A model generated the notes under the pieces. That model was not told where the DNA came from, searched no databases, and saw only the letters and a program-made list of their open reading frames with translations. The translations under genes and the position numbers were made by a program. From Trichosporon coremiiforme (taxonomy: Eukaryota > Basidiomycota > Tremellomycetes > Trichosporonales > Trichosporonaceae), in NCBI GenBank assembly GCA_039545355.1, contig BCJJ01000039.1, positions 45,051-109,050 on the forward strand: 64,000 nt of DNA, in the 5' to 3' direction. Shown here in pieces: positions 23,059 through 35,569 of this stretch (its first letter is position 1; each line of letters begins with the position of its first letter).

Positions 23059-26000
23059 GGTGAACAAGTGGAGAGGGGTGGAGATGGGGATAGGAAGAGG
23101 TGCGAGGCGATCGTCTTTTTCTTTATGTATCGAAGGTGGGGGCGGGGGAGCTCCGACGTGGTCTTTGCTGTCGTTGCTAAGCGGTGCAGTCGTACGTGCA
23201 GCAAGCGCGTTTGGGTTCAATGCAGGCACTGGGGATACCCTGGTAATGCAGGCGAGGTCAGGATTAGACGGGCGCGGTGAGGGGTTGAGGTAGTAGTGAT
23301 GGATCGTGCGGTCGGACAAACTGGAGAAACTGAACCACCGTTTTCGAACTTTTTGTACTGTGCGCGCCACCATATGCACAGGCAAGTCTCAGCATGCATG
23401 GCTCCGCGGGGGGTGGGGGCCAGACGTGCCGAAGCTCTAGCTCCTGCATCACCCCTGCAGGTTCCCCAGAAAGAGCATGCTGGCAGGTGAGGGACGGGGA
23501 AGGCGGTGGAGGGTGCTCGAGGGGAATGTCGGTGTGAGACCAGAGCGACATCAATTCCAGCCCATGACGTCGGCTGAAGCCGAGGGTATTGCGTTTCTTC
23601 CAGCCCGCACGAGTCACTGACCACTCTCGTCTATCGCGTTGGTCGCCTCCGCCCACGAGCCAGCGAGGTTGGCGTCCCCCAGCGAAGAGCGATAACCGTG
23701 TGACTCGATGCATTGGCGGTGCTCAGCGAGAACGGCGATCCGCATCTGGGTGTTGACACGCCGAATCCCGCTATCAACTATTCTGCGGTGGTCCGAAAAA
23801 AAAGTCGGGCCTGCGCCTGTCGAGCGCCAGCGAGCCACCCAGAACTCCAAGGGCTGGTGACTCCCACGTGCATAAGGGGCAAGGCTGGTTGAACATCCTG
23901 AATCGATTGAGATCTCCCAATGCCTGCATTCCTGTTGGCTGAACGGGCGGCTCGGGCAGAATGAGACCCTGGCTCGTGGGCTGCAGGCCGGGTGCTTGAC
24001 TGTTGCTTGGGGCCTCACGTCATCGGATAAACAGGAATCCAGCTGCTCCCATTTTCCCAGAACCAGCATCCTTCCAGCATGGCAGGAGAGCAGAACAGCA
24101 ATCAAGATAGTGCAGGTAGGGCGATCGATGCACGGTGGTAAATTACCCCACATTACTCCCCGCGCTACTGTCACCTGCGGGTCGCATGGTGACCAAGCGG
24201 GGATTGTCCTTCGGAGCGGATGAGGTAGGGCGGTGGGAGGCGGAGGGCGGAGCAACGGTGCCTGCCCCGCTCGGCCGCTCAGTAGCACAGATCGTCGACG
24301 ACGCGGTGCGTGCGCTGCCTGGTCAGCCTGCAGGGCAAGAAGTGGCCGAGATGCCGGCGGCAGTGCCGGGCTGTCGGCGGATAAATGGGCTCGACATCAA
24401 TCCGTCCACACCCTGTTGTGGCAGCCCTGCGGTGCCCTTCCCTCCAGGCCACTGGCAAGCTCAGGCCTCCAGCTGCCTGTCATGTGGATCACGACGCGTC
24501 TGGGCAGGTTTCAGGACGCCAATGCCAGGAGAGGCGCAGGCATGCGTACACAACTCCGCTACGGAGCGTGGGGGTTCGGCGCTGTGCGATGGCCTTGGGC
24601 TCCGTGATCGAGCCCGTCCGTCAGGCCCATCATCCCATTTGCCTGAGCGGCCCCGGCAGCCCGGCCCACTAGACAACATGATACGCTGTTTCATGCTGAT
24701 TAAGGCTGCGTCAGGTTAGCCCAGCAACATTTGCGAGGGTGCGGGTGCGGGGTAATGAGTCGGTCGCCGGTAATTTTCGAATCAGGCTCAGGATGCACAG
24801 GACCGCTTTTCGAATGTCTTCATCGCTTGTTCTTCGCAGCTGAGATTTGGAGCACTCGGCGCCGTTTGATCCGAGGCATATGCATGATGCGAAGAAGTTA
24901 CCGCAGACGGCAAACGGCAAACTGCGAAAGAGGTCACCTGACGAACACGATCTTGTGGGCAGGCGATCAATGCGAGATAACCGCCCGTTGGCAGAGACAC
25001 GATGCCGTACCCCCGAGCTAGGGAGTGCCGAACACCGGCTCCTGCTCTACAGGCCCATGCGAGATAACGCCTGCGCCAGGCATTCGCCCGCTTGATGTGC
25101 TTGTCACGACGGGCCGCTCGGCAAATTGACGCTGCGCCACTGGCCGCTGTCCCCAGGGGGCGCTCGAGGGCGGACACGATGCGCCAGACGTGCGCGACGG
25201 GAGCCAAGCATGCCATGCTTGCACGAGCGCAGGTACAGCAGGCGGTGGATAAGCTCAGGTGGACTCCCCCACTTTGGGCGGCTCGTTTAGGATGATTGGC
25301 ACGTTTGGCACGTTTCGGAAGGACTCTGCTCGGAGTTGTCTAGGGGCACTCCTGGGGACTCCGGGGCCCTCATGCACCCACAGTTGGCTCCCGTGGTGCC
25401 TCCGCTGGCTCCGCATGGCCACGGTCCAAGCTCCTGCGACTCTGAAGGCGTTCCTGGTGAGTAGACGGCATGTGGGCTGCCAACGAGTCAGCTGGTGGGC
25501 ATGGTCAGGAGCAACCTCGCCGCATGCCACCGAGATCTGCTGGAATGGCAGGATGCCGAGATTGACGCTGATTCTGGCATCGCCTGGCGAGCATTCGCGC
25601 GAGATAGGCGTTCGGGATACGGCCCAGAGTAAATTCCGGCCGACTACAGGTTGCAAGGAGGCTAGACTCGGTCGATGCCTGGGTGTGGCTTGCTTGGCGT
25701 TCCATGGCGGTCCATCACTTGATGTTGCCGCAGCAATGGAGCAAGGCTGCCCCTTCAGGATACTGGGAATAGCGGTGGGTCCGTGTTGTGCTTTGTAGTT
25801 TAAGTCAGTCAGTCATGAAGAAGGCGAAGTGATGTGTGTTAGAGTGTCACGTCGTACAATCTCGTGCCAAGCAGCAATTTGTCGCTGATCAGGATCCAAT
25901 GCGTGATCAGCTGCTCAGTCTCCCACGCTCGGACAGCTAGACGAAGCATGCATTCTACTTCGCCTCCGCACAGTCACCAGCATCCAAGAGGAAGTCACGA

Positions 26001-26168
26001 AAGAGCGGCCGATGCGGACAGATGACTGCGTGAACTTCACCGGCTCCCTGGGAGCTCCTGGTGGTCATGATGAGCAGACAGCGATCTTCATGGTTCAAGT
26101 TCGACTATGTGCTATTCGATCGTGTGGCCAGAACCTATATGGAATGGGAGGTAGAGTGGCGCCCATCC
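23059..26168. other. Long gene-free region
   Basis: About 3.1 kb between SCOT-1 and the antiporter. Frames of up to roughly 220 codons exist on both strands but none shows a family motif or consistent exon structure. I see no RNA gene or repeat I can support. Confidence 0.4.
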
Positions 26169-27669
26169 TTATTCAAGTCCGCCGATGAGGACAAGTCTGC
26201 CCCATCGCTTGACAATGACACCCACCGCAAGCGGCCCAACAATGGTGCACAAGATGATACCCCAGGTAACAACCAAGAACTCGTCGTCGCTCAGGAGCGG
26301 GTCGGGAGTATGCAGTGCGATCTGCGAGATCCTGCCCTGGTCAGCAACGGCCCGAATCCTCTTCCCCTCATACTCACAGCAGACCAATCTCTCCCCGCGC
26401 GACCATCGCCATGCCCAGGAAGACGGCAGCGCGCCACGCCTTCTTGCCTCGCAGGACAAAGATCCAAGCGCCGCACACCATCTTACCCAGCGTCATGAGT
26501 ACGGCATAAACGATGCCTCTCCAGATGATCGCGCCCCGCCAGAGCGGGATGAACGGGATCGAGTAACCGATCGAGCCAAAAAAGACGGGCAGCAAGAGGG
26601 TGTTCAGCGCAGGAGGGACGGTGGCATCGAACGCATCGATCAGGTTCGGCTCGGCCGTGACATTCTCTTCAGCAGGCAGTGTAGAGCCGGCCGCGATGGC
26701 TGCCGCCTCAGGGTTCGGCTCTTCTGCCGTCTTTGAAGTGTCTACCGTGGCGAGCGGTAGGTGCGGCGTAGTATCAGAAGAAGCATCTGCGTCACACATG
26801 TATGCGATGCAGAGTCCAGCCACGTACACCCCGTATAGTAGCGACGTTCCCGCATATCCTGCCGCGGCGATGGCGCCAGTGAAGAGCGCCGCATTGATGG
26901 CCAGGAGTAAACGGCTACCGCCCCACGACTTCTCGCGCCAGAGCTTCGACCGGGCCATCAACCAGCAGTATGCCGGCTTGAGAACCCAGCGCGCTAGTGC
27001 TGCAGCAACGAGCGCAATGCCAAGAGTGACGCCGAACGTGCGACCAATGTTGCGTCCCAATTCTGCTCCGCCCGCACCAGCACCGATGACCTGGAGCACC
27101 TTGCTGATGACGAAGGCAGCGACATCATCCATGATCGCGGCGCTGAGGAGGGTAGCACCAAGCATGGTGCGCCGGAGATCAAAGCCCAGCACACTGGGTG
27201 CCAGCACGCCGAGCACTGTTCCGAGTGACGTGGATGCGAGCGACGACCCAGCCGCGAAGGCGTGCAGCGCCGGTGCCCCAGAAATCGGCATAAACATGAA
27301 AGAGAGTCCCATCGGCGCCAAAATTCCGGTGAGCGCGACGGCAACTGAGAGAGCAAGTGATGCCTTCAGGTGCGAAAGTGAGGACTGCATCCCGCCTGTC
27401 GATCAGCTTCGACAATGTAGGCTAAACTCACCTTCGAAGATGATCAGGAGCAGTCCGACATATCCGACTCCAACAAGAGACTCCTCAAGTGACTGAGGCA
27501 GGAGGCCGGCAAGCGGTGTGCCATAGATGATACCAAGAAGGATCTGGCCAAGAAGACCGCATGAGAGGAGAACTTCAGCAATCCAGCCGAATACGTTCAG
27601 GAGATACAGAAACGAGACGAGGATAAGGGCTGCGGTAGTGCTCGGTTCATGATATTGGAAAGACCACAT
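26169..27669 (-). CDS. Fungal cation/H+ antiporter (CPA superfamily)
   Basis: Multi-pass Na+(K+)/H+ exchanger-type membrane protein. Exons 27669-27432, 27395-26378 and 26331-26169 give 472 aa. The start MWSFQYHEPSTTAALILVSF matches the YHEPS..T N-terminus common in this fungal group; the frame stays open upstream to an ATG near 27787 or 27840, so up to about 57 further residues are possible. Visible: LLGQILLGIIYGTPL, GLLLIIFEGG, SLASTSLGTVLGVLA, AAIMDDVAAFVISKVLQVIGAG (the ion-site DD-type helix), VFFGSIGYSIPF, MVARGEIGLLISQIAL. About a dozen hydrophobic helices with a hydrophilic loop near residues 250-290. Substrate and membrane cannot be read from sequence. Confidence 0.85.
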
Positions 27670-28133
27670 AAAGACATAGCGGACTTCAGAATAGGGCGTT
27701 TGCAGGATTGCAGAGGGGGAAGAGGGAGTTGCAAGGCGTGCAATGAAGAGAGGATCTGGTGAGAGTGAGTGGGCGAAAGACAGTGACATCGATGCGATGA
27801 ACGTCTCTCCGCGACCGCGGTTTCCCACGGTCACCACCACCCGAGATAAGGTATCGTCGCTTGACCAGGTTACGTGTTCTCGCCACTGCTCTCTTCCTCA
27901 TTTGCCGACGACTTGCCTTGCTCAACCCAATCGGCCCGCGACCTACGCTGCAACTGACCTAAGTTTTCACCTCTGATCGCCTACCGACTGACTGCAAGCT
28001 CGCAACTGCAAGCACGACAGGATGAAAGTTGATTGCCATCGCTTCTACATAACGGAGGAAGGCAGCAGAAGCCAATTATAGGTGTGTGCTGTCTAAAGTC
28101 CACATCAAGTCGCTCGATTGCTCAGGCAACTTA
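27670..28133. other. Intergenic (antiporter promoter)
   Basis: Upstream of the antiporter and downstream of the repeat protein; it contains the open upstream extension of the antiporter frame. Nothing else seen. Confidence 0.4.
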
Positions 28134-28979
28134 CTACACGTTGAGCTGGATGATGTGCTCAAGAGCGGCATTGAGCTGGGCGCGGAGCTCCTGGTTCTCC
28201 TGCTCGAGCTCGACGGAGCGCTTACAGTGGTCACCACCGCCCGACTGCGTGGGCTGGGGGTTCTGCGACGAAGAGGGGGTCGGCTTGCCGCCGTCGCCAC
28301 CGCCTGAGGGAGAGGGAGAAGACGAGGGCTTGCCGCCGTCACCGCCGCTGGAGGGAGTAGGAGAGCTCGAGGGCTTACCACCATTCGAAGAGGGGGTAGG
28401 CTGACTACCGCCGGACGAGGGCGTGGGGTTGCCACCGCCAGACGAGGGCGTGGGGTGGCCACCGCTGGACGAGGGCGTGGGGTTGCCACCGCCGGACGAG
28501 GGCGCGGGGTTGCCACCACCGGACGAGGGCGTGGGGTGGCCGCCGCCGGACGAAGGAGTGGGCTGGCTGCCGCCGGACGAAGGAGTGGGCTGACCGCCAC
28601 CAGACGAAGGGGTCGGCTGACCGCCGCCGGAGGAGGGGGTCGGCTGACCGCCATCGGAAGACAGGGTAGGCTGGCCATCGCCGGAGGTAGGAGGGCCAGT
28701 GGGGATGGGAGGGCCGGTAGGGTGGGGGCCGTCCGTGGGACCGCCAGTGGGCCAAGGGCCGGGACCACCGCCGTCACCGCCGTCACAGTTGCAGAACTTG
28801 TGGGCGAGGCTGAAGAAGTCCTTCTTGCAACAGAGAGCGCAGAGAAGGCCGAAGGTACGGGTGTTGAGCTGCTGGAGCTCGGCGCGGGCGACGATGTCCT
28901 GGTTCTGGATGGGAGCAGGGGCAGCGAGCGCGCTGGACGCCGCCGCGAGGGCAACGAGAACGGTGCCGGAGAGACGCAT
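28134..28979 (-). CDS. Secreted Gly/Pro/Thr/Ser repeat protein with Cys-rich head and coiled-coil tail
   Basis: Unrecognised; single exon, 281 aa. N-terminal signal peptide (MRLSGTVLVALAAASSALAAPA), a short Cys-rich head (LLCALCCKKDFFSLAHKFCNC, residues about 45-66), then about 160 residues of GGGQPTPSS-type tandem repeats with Asn/His/Gln variants. The C-terminus is different: a Cys-Lys-Arg followed by VELEQENQELRAQLNAALE, a heptad-patterned helix that could form a coiled coil. The layout of extended disordered spacer between a disulfide-rich head and a dimerising tail suggests an extracellular or wall protein; this is inference. Confidence 0.8.
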   Translation of the reverse strand: MRLSGTVLVALAAASSALAAPAPIQNQDIVARAELQQLNTRTFGLLCALCCKKDFFSLAHKFCNCDGGDGGGPGPWPTGGPTDGPHPTGPPIPTGPPTSGDGQPTLSSDGGQPTPSSGGGQPTPSSGGGQPTPSSGGSQPTPSSGGGHPTPSSGGGNPAPSSGGGNPTPSSSGGHPTPSSGGGNPTPSSGGSQPTPSSNGGKPSSSPTPSSGGDGGKPSSSPSPSGGGDGGKPTPSSSQNPQPTQSGGGDHCKRSVELEQENQELRAQLNAALEHIIQLNV

Positions 28980-31900
28980 CGGTGCTGTTTGTGAGTGAGC
29001 TTTCCGTGTGGGGTTCGAACGAGAGTAGAAGTGCGAGAGCCAAGAAGAAGCGGAAGATGCTGGGAAATGAGAACAGTCTGCCCCCCAGGTTATATGCGTT
29101 CACTTTGGGGGTCCATCTGCCCACTTGAGAGTGTTTAGTGCTTCATTCTGCGCAGCAGCGGTACCGTGCAAGTGCACAGGTGAAGCACTCCAGCTGCGGT
29201 AGTACCTCCGGAAGAGAGTGGGAGCCCGTAGACTGAAGGCCATCCGGCACAGTCGCTCGCGCAATCACCGCCACAGCTCAGCCTAGGACAGAGCTCGGCT
29301 GTGTTAGTGAACATCCCGGTTAGGTGCCACACTGGTTGGCCCGTAGACCGGCAAGAAGGCAGGGGGCGTAGCGCTCAGCGTGCTCAGGATGCGCGGCAGC
29401 CGCGGCTCGAAGCGCGAACGTACTAGTGCATGTGGTGCGACGCCCTCCCCTCGGCATGCCCGGCGTGCTCAGACATGTGCTCTTGGGTGCGATACTGCCG
29501 TGCTGCAGTGGAGCAAGCACGCAGTATTGACATTCCGAGACAAATATGAGATCTCATGCTGCTCCATAACCGAGGACGTCTGGTTGCTTCCCTGCAGCTC
29601 TGCCTCTGCTGGCCGTGCGCTGATCCGCGAAGGAAGGGGTGCATGTACATAGGTGTTTGTGAGAAGCCCCCCCGAATGACTGGGGTGTTGAGCCTCACAT
29701 CGCGACTGGGATGACGCCTCGCGGCCAATTCCAGCGGGTTGTGCGGGTCTCAACCCGAACCGCAGCGAGCGGACTCATGCAATTCAGTTCGCAGTCCGGG
29801 CAGGAGCATTCAGGACATCCAGGATAGCAGTAGCCGCACTAGCCATGTTTCTGTCATGCGAGAGAACCACTGCAGAAATGTGGTTGTTGGCCGAAATGGG
29901 CGCCGACATAGCGTGCTCCGCATGCTGGGACTCGGAGTTTGGAGTGCGACAGGCTGCATCAAGTGAGACAGGTGGAGCGCGACAACATCGACTGCCCCGT
30001 TTGCCTGGTCCCGCTCGAGCTACCGTCGATCGGGACAGAGCCGGATCCACTGCAACCATGCTAGTCGGGATGGCGACAGCAGAACACGGCCCAAAACGCG
30101 TTAGGCTCAATCAGACGCACCCATGTTGCCGCGCTAGCGTCTCACGCGTGCTTCGCCTTGCTAAGGGTACCGCCATCGTGCGCAATGGACGATCAGTCAT
30201 GGAATGCAAACAGAAACCATACAGCAACATGGGGCAGCTTCTAAGGTTGGCACCTGCTGCTTATGCGCGATTAGCATTGCGCGTCGCACTATGACACTAT
30301 GGTTGCTTTATTGCATAGTTGCGCAGCGCAGCATCACGTCACGAAGCCTTCGCAGCACACTACTCCAAACGCTCCGGCACACGACCAAGCTACGCTGTGC
30401 TGAGGTATGTACATTCGGTCTCTGCTCACAGGTTGTGAGCAGCCAGCGGTCCCTAGCAACTGAAGCAACTCCCACAAGCGACAGAGATAAGCACGCAGGC
30501 TTGGCAAGCACGCTGGGAGCCAAGGGCGAGGCCGTACCGGGATCGCTGCCGCACCGGTGCGAGGGATGTCAGGTTCTGTCTGAATTGCAGCATAACGATG
30601 GCCGTGCACCCATCGCCTGTCGCACCCATCCTCGTTCTGTCATTAGTGCGGAGGCTGCGGAGGTCGACCCACAAAGCCGGATTAACGATGTTCAGGGTGT
30701 GGGATTCCGGTCCGTGTCGCATTCTGAAACGGGCGCCGAAATGACCGAACTGCGGGCAATGGTCTCCGGTGCGGCGCACCTGAATCGCCCATCGAGTGCA
30801 TCGCCCATCGAGTGCGGAGTAGCTAACGACGCTAGCAGACTAGCGTGGCGGAGGTGAGCTACCAAACAGGATACATTGACCAGAGAGCTTGCAGACGGCG
30901 CGCGAACAGGAGCCCGAACTGGCCGCACAGGCAAGCCCGGCGAAGACGGCCGCTGAGTGCTCTCCGTGACAGCCGCGCGGGCACGGCCAACCAGCGAGCG
31001 GACCAGCGTCTTCCGCAGCTCAGTAGGATCTGGTGGGAGTCGCTGGGAAGGCCGCGCGCGGATGCTGCTTGCCGAGCAGGAATCAAGGCAAAGCGAAGCG
31101 GGACAGCCAGCGAGCTGACGGCTCCCCTCGCGACATGTTGGCAGCTGCACACCATCCGTCACCGAGACAAGTCTCGGCCGAGGGACTCGCAGACTACAAT
31201 GCGAGAGTTGCCCGACTGTCCCAAGAGCGCAACAACACTGATAGTCCACTTAACACGCTGCAAAGCTTGTGTCGTCTCACTCGCTCATCGCTCCAAGTCC
31301 CCGAACCAAAGCTACAGGCTCGCAATAGTCGACATTTGCCAGAGCAGCGACTCAACGTCCCGAACTCATTGCCTCGCCAGTTGAGTATAATCAAAGCACT
31401 CCCGCGGGTTGAAACAAGCTCCTAAAGCGCAAGCTTAGATCTGAGTTCTCGGTAGAGTAGCTCGCATGGGATTGTCCTTCCTCTATCTGCTGACCACCGG
31501 TGAGTGTCTATCTTGCGATTACTCGTTCTCCTAGTTGTGTCAAACAGAGACCATTTGCACCAGGACGCCAGGAACTCGTCCGCTTCAAGAGCGCCTCCTA
31601 AGGCACAATGCCCAACACCAACGCTGCCCAAGGGCGCCGGAAATAGGCTCGTCCAGCGTAGCGTCTGGTCAGTAAGTCCCGCCCGTACTATCTGCCCGTG
31701 CCGAGGCGGTCGAGAGACTGTCCATCGGTGAAAACATTCGACAAGCGTCGATCTCGTCCGCACGATGCTCTGCAGCATTGGCCATGCGAAGGTTGGATCG
31801 GTCCGAGGCGGGAGGCGATCGGATTCCCGCTCACAGCTTATGCCATCCTGTGTCCTATTGCCGTATGGTAGTCCCATCCTCGTGGCGAAGCGGAGGAAGC

Positions 31901-32040
31901 CGTTACTGTCCAGCGGCGTCCGTGACGGACCCACGACACCGGTTTCCCCGTGGAATACGGTTTGCAGAGTGAGCCTAGAGATCAATGACTAGTGAGAGAG
32001 GTCCGAGAGCGGCCCGTAATGATATGCTGCTTTCATAACC
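28980..32040. other. Long gene-free region
   Basis: About 3 kb. Frames at 30204-30857 (plus), 30692-31249 (minus) and 31422-31985 (minus) show no motif, Kozak context or splice partner that I trust. No RNA gene recognised. Confidence 0.4.
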
Positions 32041-32965
32041 TTATCCACGAACAGCCTTCGCGACATCGTCCACACTCTCAATGACCCAGCTAACACCGTC
32101 GTCAGACGTGAGCCACTCCTGACCCTGGAGGACGTCTCCATTACCACCGCCTCCCTCCAGGATACTCTTCTTCAGTCCGTATACATGGCTCGTGACCTGG
32201 GGTCCGACGCCGGTCTGCGCACGCAGCGCGGCAATGGCGACAACGGAGGTCAGGACACGGCCAAGCTGGTAAATACCCGGCTGAGGGGCGGGGTCGCTCA
32301 GCAGCGGGCCGTAGTGCGAGTTCAGGATGTGCACGGCCAGGTCGGGGTGCGACGCCGTCAGCTTCGCGATCAGCTTCTTGCTGTGCGGCTCGTAGATTCC
32401 GTCCCACAGGGCGAGACCGCGCTCGTACAGCTTCGGGATCGAGTCGGGGACACTGTCGTCAGCATTTGTTCTCGCTACACATCCTCTCTCGGAAGCGGGC
32501 TCGGGGAAGTGACATCGTCACTGGCCAAAGGCCAGCTTGCCAACGGACGACTCACCGCTGCGGCTCCTCGTTGATGTTCTGGAGCACCTCCTCCGGCAGG
32601 TGCGAGTGGAGAGCGTTGAGATTGTTAATCGACCTCGGAATGCCGTTGAAGGAGATACATTTGAGTCCCGTCTCGCGCATGACGGACGCGACGTCGACCT
32701 TGCCCTTCGTGTCCGCTCCCTCGGAGGCATAGTTGAAGAGCTGGCACACGGCATCGGGCGAGTTGACCGTGAACAGCGCCGCGGTGCCGAGCGTAAGCCA
32801 CGTCTCGCGCCCGACGCCGCCGCGCTCGCCCTTGTGCCGGATGTTGTCGAAGACCTGCTTAAATGCGGCGGGGGGCGGGGCGGGGAGGGCAGCACCCTTC
32901 GCGCTCGGGAGGGCGATGAGCTGCTTCAACGCCGGAGAGAGCTTGAGTTTTGCGGCGGCGCTCAT
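32041..32965 (-). CDS. AhpD-like / carboxymuconolactone-decarboxylase superfamily protein
   Basis: Two exons (32965-32556 and 32452-32041) give 273 aa in frame. The helical layout and segments IRHKGERGGVGRETWLTLGT, ALFTVNSPDAVCQLFNYA and QLGRVLTSVVAIAALRAQTG resemble fungal AhpD-fold proteins. The CxxC pair of peroxidase-active AhpD is not present; single Cys are seen near VCQLF and LKCISF. The role is therefore open: possibly a structural or assembly protein rather than a peroxidase. The short N-terminus MSAAAKLKLSPALKQLIAL is basic and could be a mitochondrial signal. Family call moderate. Confidence 0.6.
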
Positions 32966-33523
32966 TGTGTCGATTGTTGAGAAGCAAAGAAGGTGCAGAA
33001 GCGAAAGTTCGGGTGGCTTGTGGGCAAGGACGAGTGGAGGGTGGAGGTCGGCTCGTGAGAGACCCAGTTGGTGGAATGCCGATTGGGAAAACTCCGAGAT
33101 CTTGCATCATCCATCATCGACTCGGGTCCGGCGACGGGAGGCGTTTTCTCGTCTTCTTCATTCGTGCTCACCCCATACTTTGCCCGAGCATACTCTGGAT
33201 GCCCTGCATGCGGGACACCAGCCGGCATGCTGCTCAGTGATGCCTCCTCGCCATCGCGACCGCACTCGGCGTCGGCCGAAACATTGCCGCGATCCGGCAC
33301 CGAACCTCGCCATAGCCGAGACCTGCACCGCGCGCGAGTGCGTCTCGCCCACCAACCAAAATCTGTCCCCTGCGTTCTCTCTCCAAGACTCTAAGCTGGA
33401 CTTGCTGACAACAAGCGCCCATGTGCGCTGTGCGAAGCTGATGATACTACTTTGACATAACAACTACGGCCATTACGACACTGATTATACAGATCTACTC
33501 CTCTTTCACGCTCGTATCTACGA
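32966..33523. other. Intergenic
   Basis: Between the permease 3' end and the AhpD-like gene start. No gene supported. Confidence 0.4.
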
Positions 33524-35569
33524 CTAGTGAGAGGCCTTCTCCGCGTCCTTCTCAGCAGTAGCGACACCCGTCTCGTTGAGCTCATGGTCAAGCGTCTCCT
33601 GCTGCCTCTGTCGCTGCTCCTCAGAGTAGAACTCATTAGCCTCGCGCTCGAGGTACTTTGCGTTCTCAATCTTGGCCTGGTCCGGGTCGACCATCCACAC
33701 GAACACGATGCCGAGCAGTCCAAGACCGAGGCAGAACCAGTACGCCGCGTTCGTGTTGCCGTGCGCGCGCTCGTTGATTGCGCTCGAGATGAAGGGACCG
33801 GTGAAGCCGGAGGTACGGTTGATGGTGGCGAAGAGGGCGAAGAAGAGGTACATCTTCGGAGCGGGGACGACCTCGGAAATCATCGTAATAGAGTAAGAGC
33901 CCCAGGCGGCGGTCTGGAAGTTCCAGCATTGGATGACCCAGAATTCCCACGCTGCACTGTTAGCAACTTACTCCTCACTGATCAAATCATGCACTGCCCG
34001 CCTTGGGCACCCGTGCACACTTACAGTTGTGGAATCCAATTTTGTTCGTCCAGGTTCCGATCGCGCCCCACAGCTGCGGGATGAGGGTCATGATGGCGCC
34101 GTAGCGCGTGAGCGTCTTGATGGAGAACTTGAAGCGCTTGTGCATGAAGAGGATGAAGACGGTGCCGAGACCTCCGGCGACATCCGCGAGCAGGCCGAAA
34201 GCCGAGTTCTGGACGGGGTCAAAGTTGATAACGTTGGCCTGGAGAGTGCCCGTGATACCGCCGGCGGTACCGCTCGCCTCGCCGAGCAGAGCGTAGGCGA
34301 TGAGGTACCAAACTGCGTTCCTCAGGTTGACGACGGCCTTGGCCGCGCTCCACGCCTGGCGGGGACCGACTTGCCAGATGGGCACGCCGTCCGGCACCTG
34401 CTGGCCGGGACGGTGCTTGCCGATGATGAAGAAGGGGAGACAGCACACGACAATGGCACCACCGAAGTATCCGAGCAGGACGCGGTAAGCCTTGATGACT
34501 ACGTTGTCGGCTGTGCTGTTGTGCGTGATCGCGTACGAGATGCCTATGGCGGCGCCGTAGAAGACGACGACGAGCGCGGAGCCGACAATGTTACAGATGT
34601 TGTAGAGCTTGGCGCGCTCGTACTGGTCGACGAGGTCGTGCTCCTCGGGGCTGCGGGTCAGCTATGTCCGGCGTGAGTAGGAAGGCGCCCCTCCAGAGAT
34701 GTGACTCAGGGAGGCATTGGGAACAAGGACACTTACGTCTTCAGGCCGGCACGAACATCAGCCTCTGAGCGCAGCACAGCGGGCAGGTTGCGCGCAATGG
34801 ACGGGAACGTCGCCTGGTAGAAAGACACCGAGATGTTGTATCCAAGCTGACCGACAATCCACAGGCCGTTGGCGAGCTCCCACTGCGACGGCTTATAAAC
34901 GCCGATCAGTCCGAAGGTCATCGCAGAGCACAGGGTGGTACCGACTGATCGTTAGCGACCTGGCGCGGGACCGAACGGAAACGTGCGACCTCCTTCAAAA
35001 TCGCCCAAAGAGGAGGAAGGTAGACTCAGTGTACTCACACATAAGAATGTACGGCCTCCAAGTACCGTAGTCTGCATACGGGCCGACAACGAGCATGACA
35101 ACAAGCGTAACAGCGAAGAGGATTCCGGACGAGTCGAGGATGAACGAGTTCAGATACATGTGCGTGCCGCCCCAGGGGATGATGGCCTTCTTGTTACTGT
35201 CTGGGAAGGCCATGGAGAGGAGCTTCTGACGGAGGGGACCGGCTTGCGAACCGATCGGCGTTCCGTTGTTCTGGAAGTCTAGCTATCAGCTCCTACTCAT
35301 GTTACCCGGTTGCAACGCGTGGGAGCAGTCCATTACTCACAGAAGATAGCAAACACGATGTACTCGAGCCTGGTGGTTGGGATGCGCTCTCCCGTGAGCG
35401 GAATCGCGGTCTGCTGGGCCACGATGGCTTCACCGGCGGTTCGTTCCGTGCGGACCGCGACGTCCTTCTCGTCCGCGATGTCGCTGTCGTCCACGCCCGG
35501 GGCGGACACAACGGCCTCGAGCCGCTCGACGTGCTCGACCCGGGGCTTCTCTTCTCCGACTGCGGCCAT
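33524..35569 (-). CDS. ATG22: Atg22-family vacuolar permease (MFS-type)
   Basis: Vacuolar efflux permease family (amino-acid export after autophagy in yeast). Exons 35569-35341, 35278-35039, 34944-34737, 34650-34025 and 33951-33524 give 576 aa in frame. Hydrophilic N-terminus of about 60 residues; then EYIVFAIFYFQNNG, LNSFILDSSGILFAVTLVVM, VGPYADYGTWRPYILM, ANGLWIVGQLGYNISVSFYQ, and the family-typical end with FFALFATINRTSGFTGPFIS, then WMVDPDQAKIENAKYLE. About eleven or twelve membrane helices. The C-terminal tail is acidic and rich in Glu/Gln. It could be a paralog of the canonical Atg22 rather than the ortholog. Confidence 0.8.

Noticed and set aside
21247..23280. 677-codon plus-strand open frame
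   Set aside because: Exact antisense mirror of the SCOT-1 coding sequence; arises from GC-rich codon bias.
28076..28954. 292-codon minus-strand Pro/Ser frame
   Set aside because: Shifted frame over the PTPSS repeat gene; low complexity keeps several frames open.
30204..30857. 217-codon plus-strand frame
   Set aside because: Composition typical of non-coding DNA and no recognisable motif.
31422..31985. 187-codon minus-strand frame
   Set aside because: No motif or splice partner; could not be supported as a gene.
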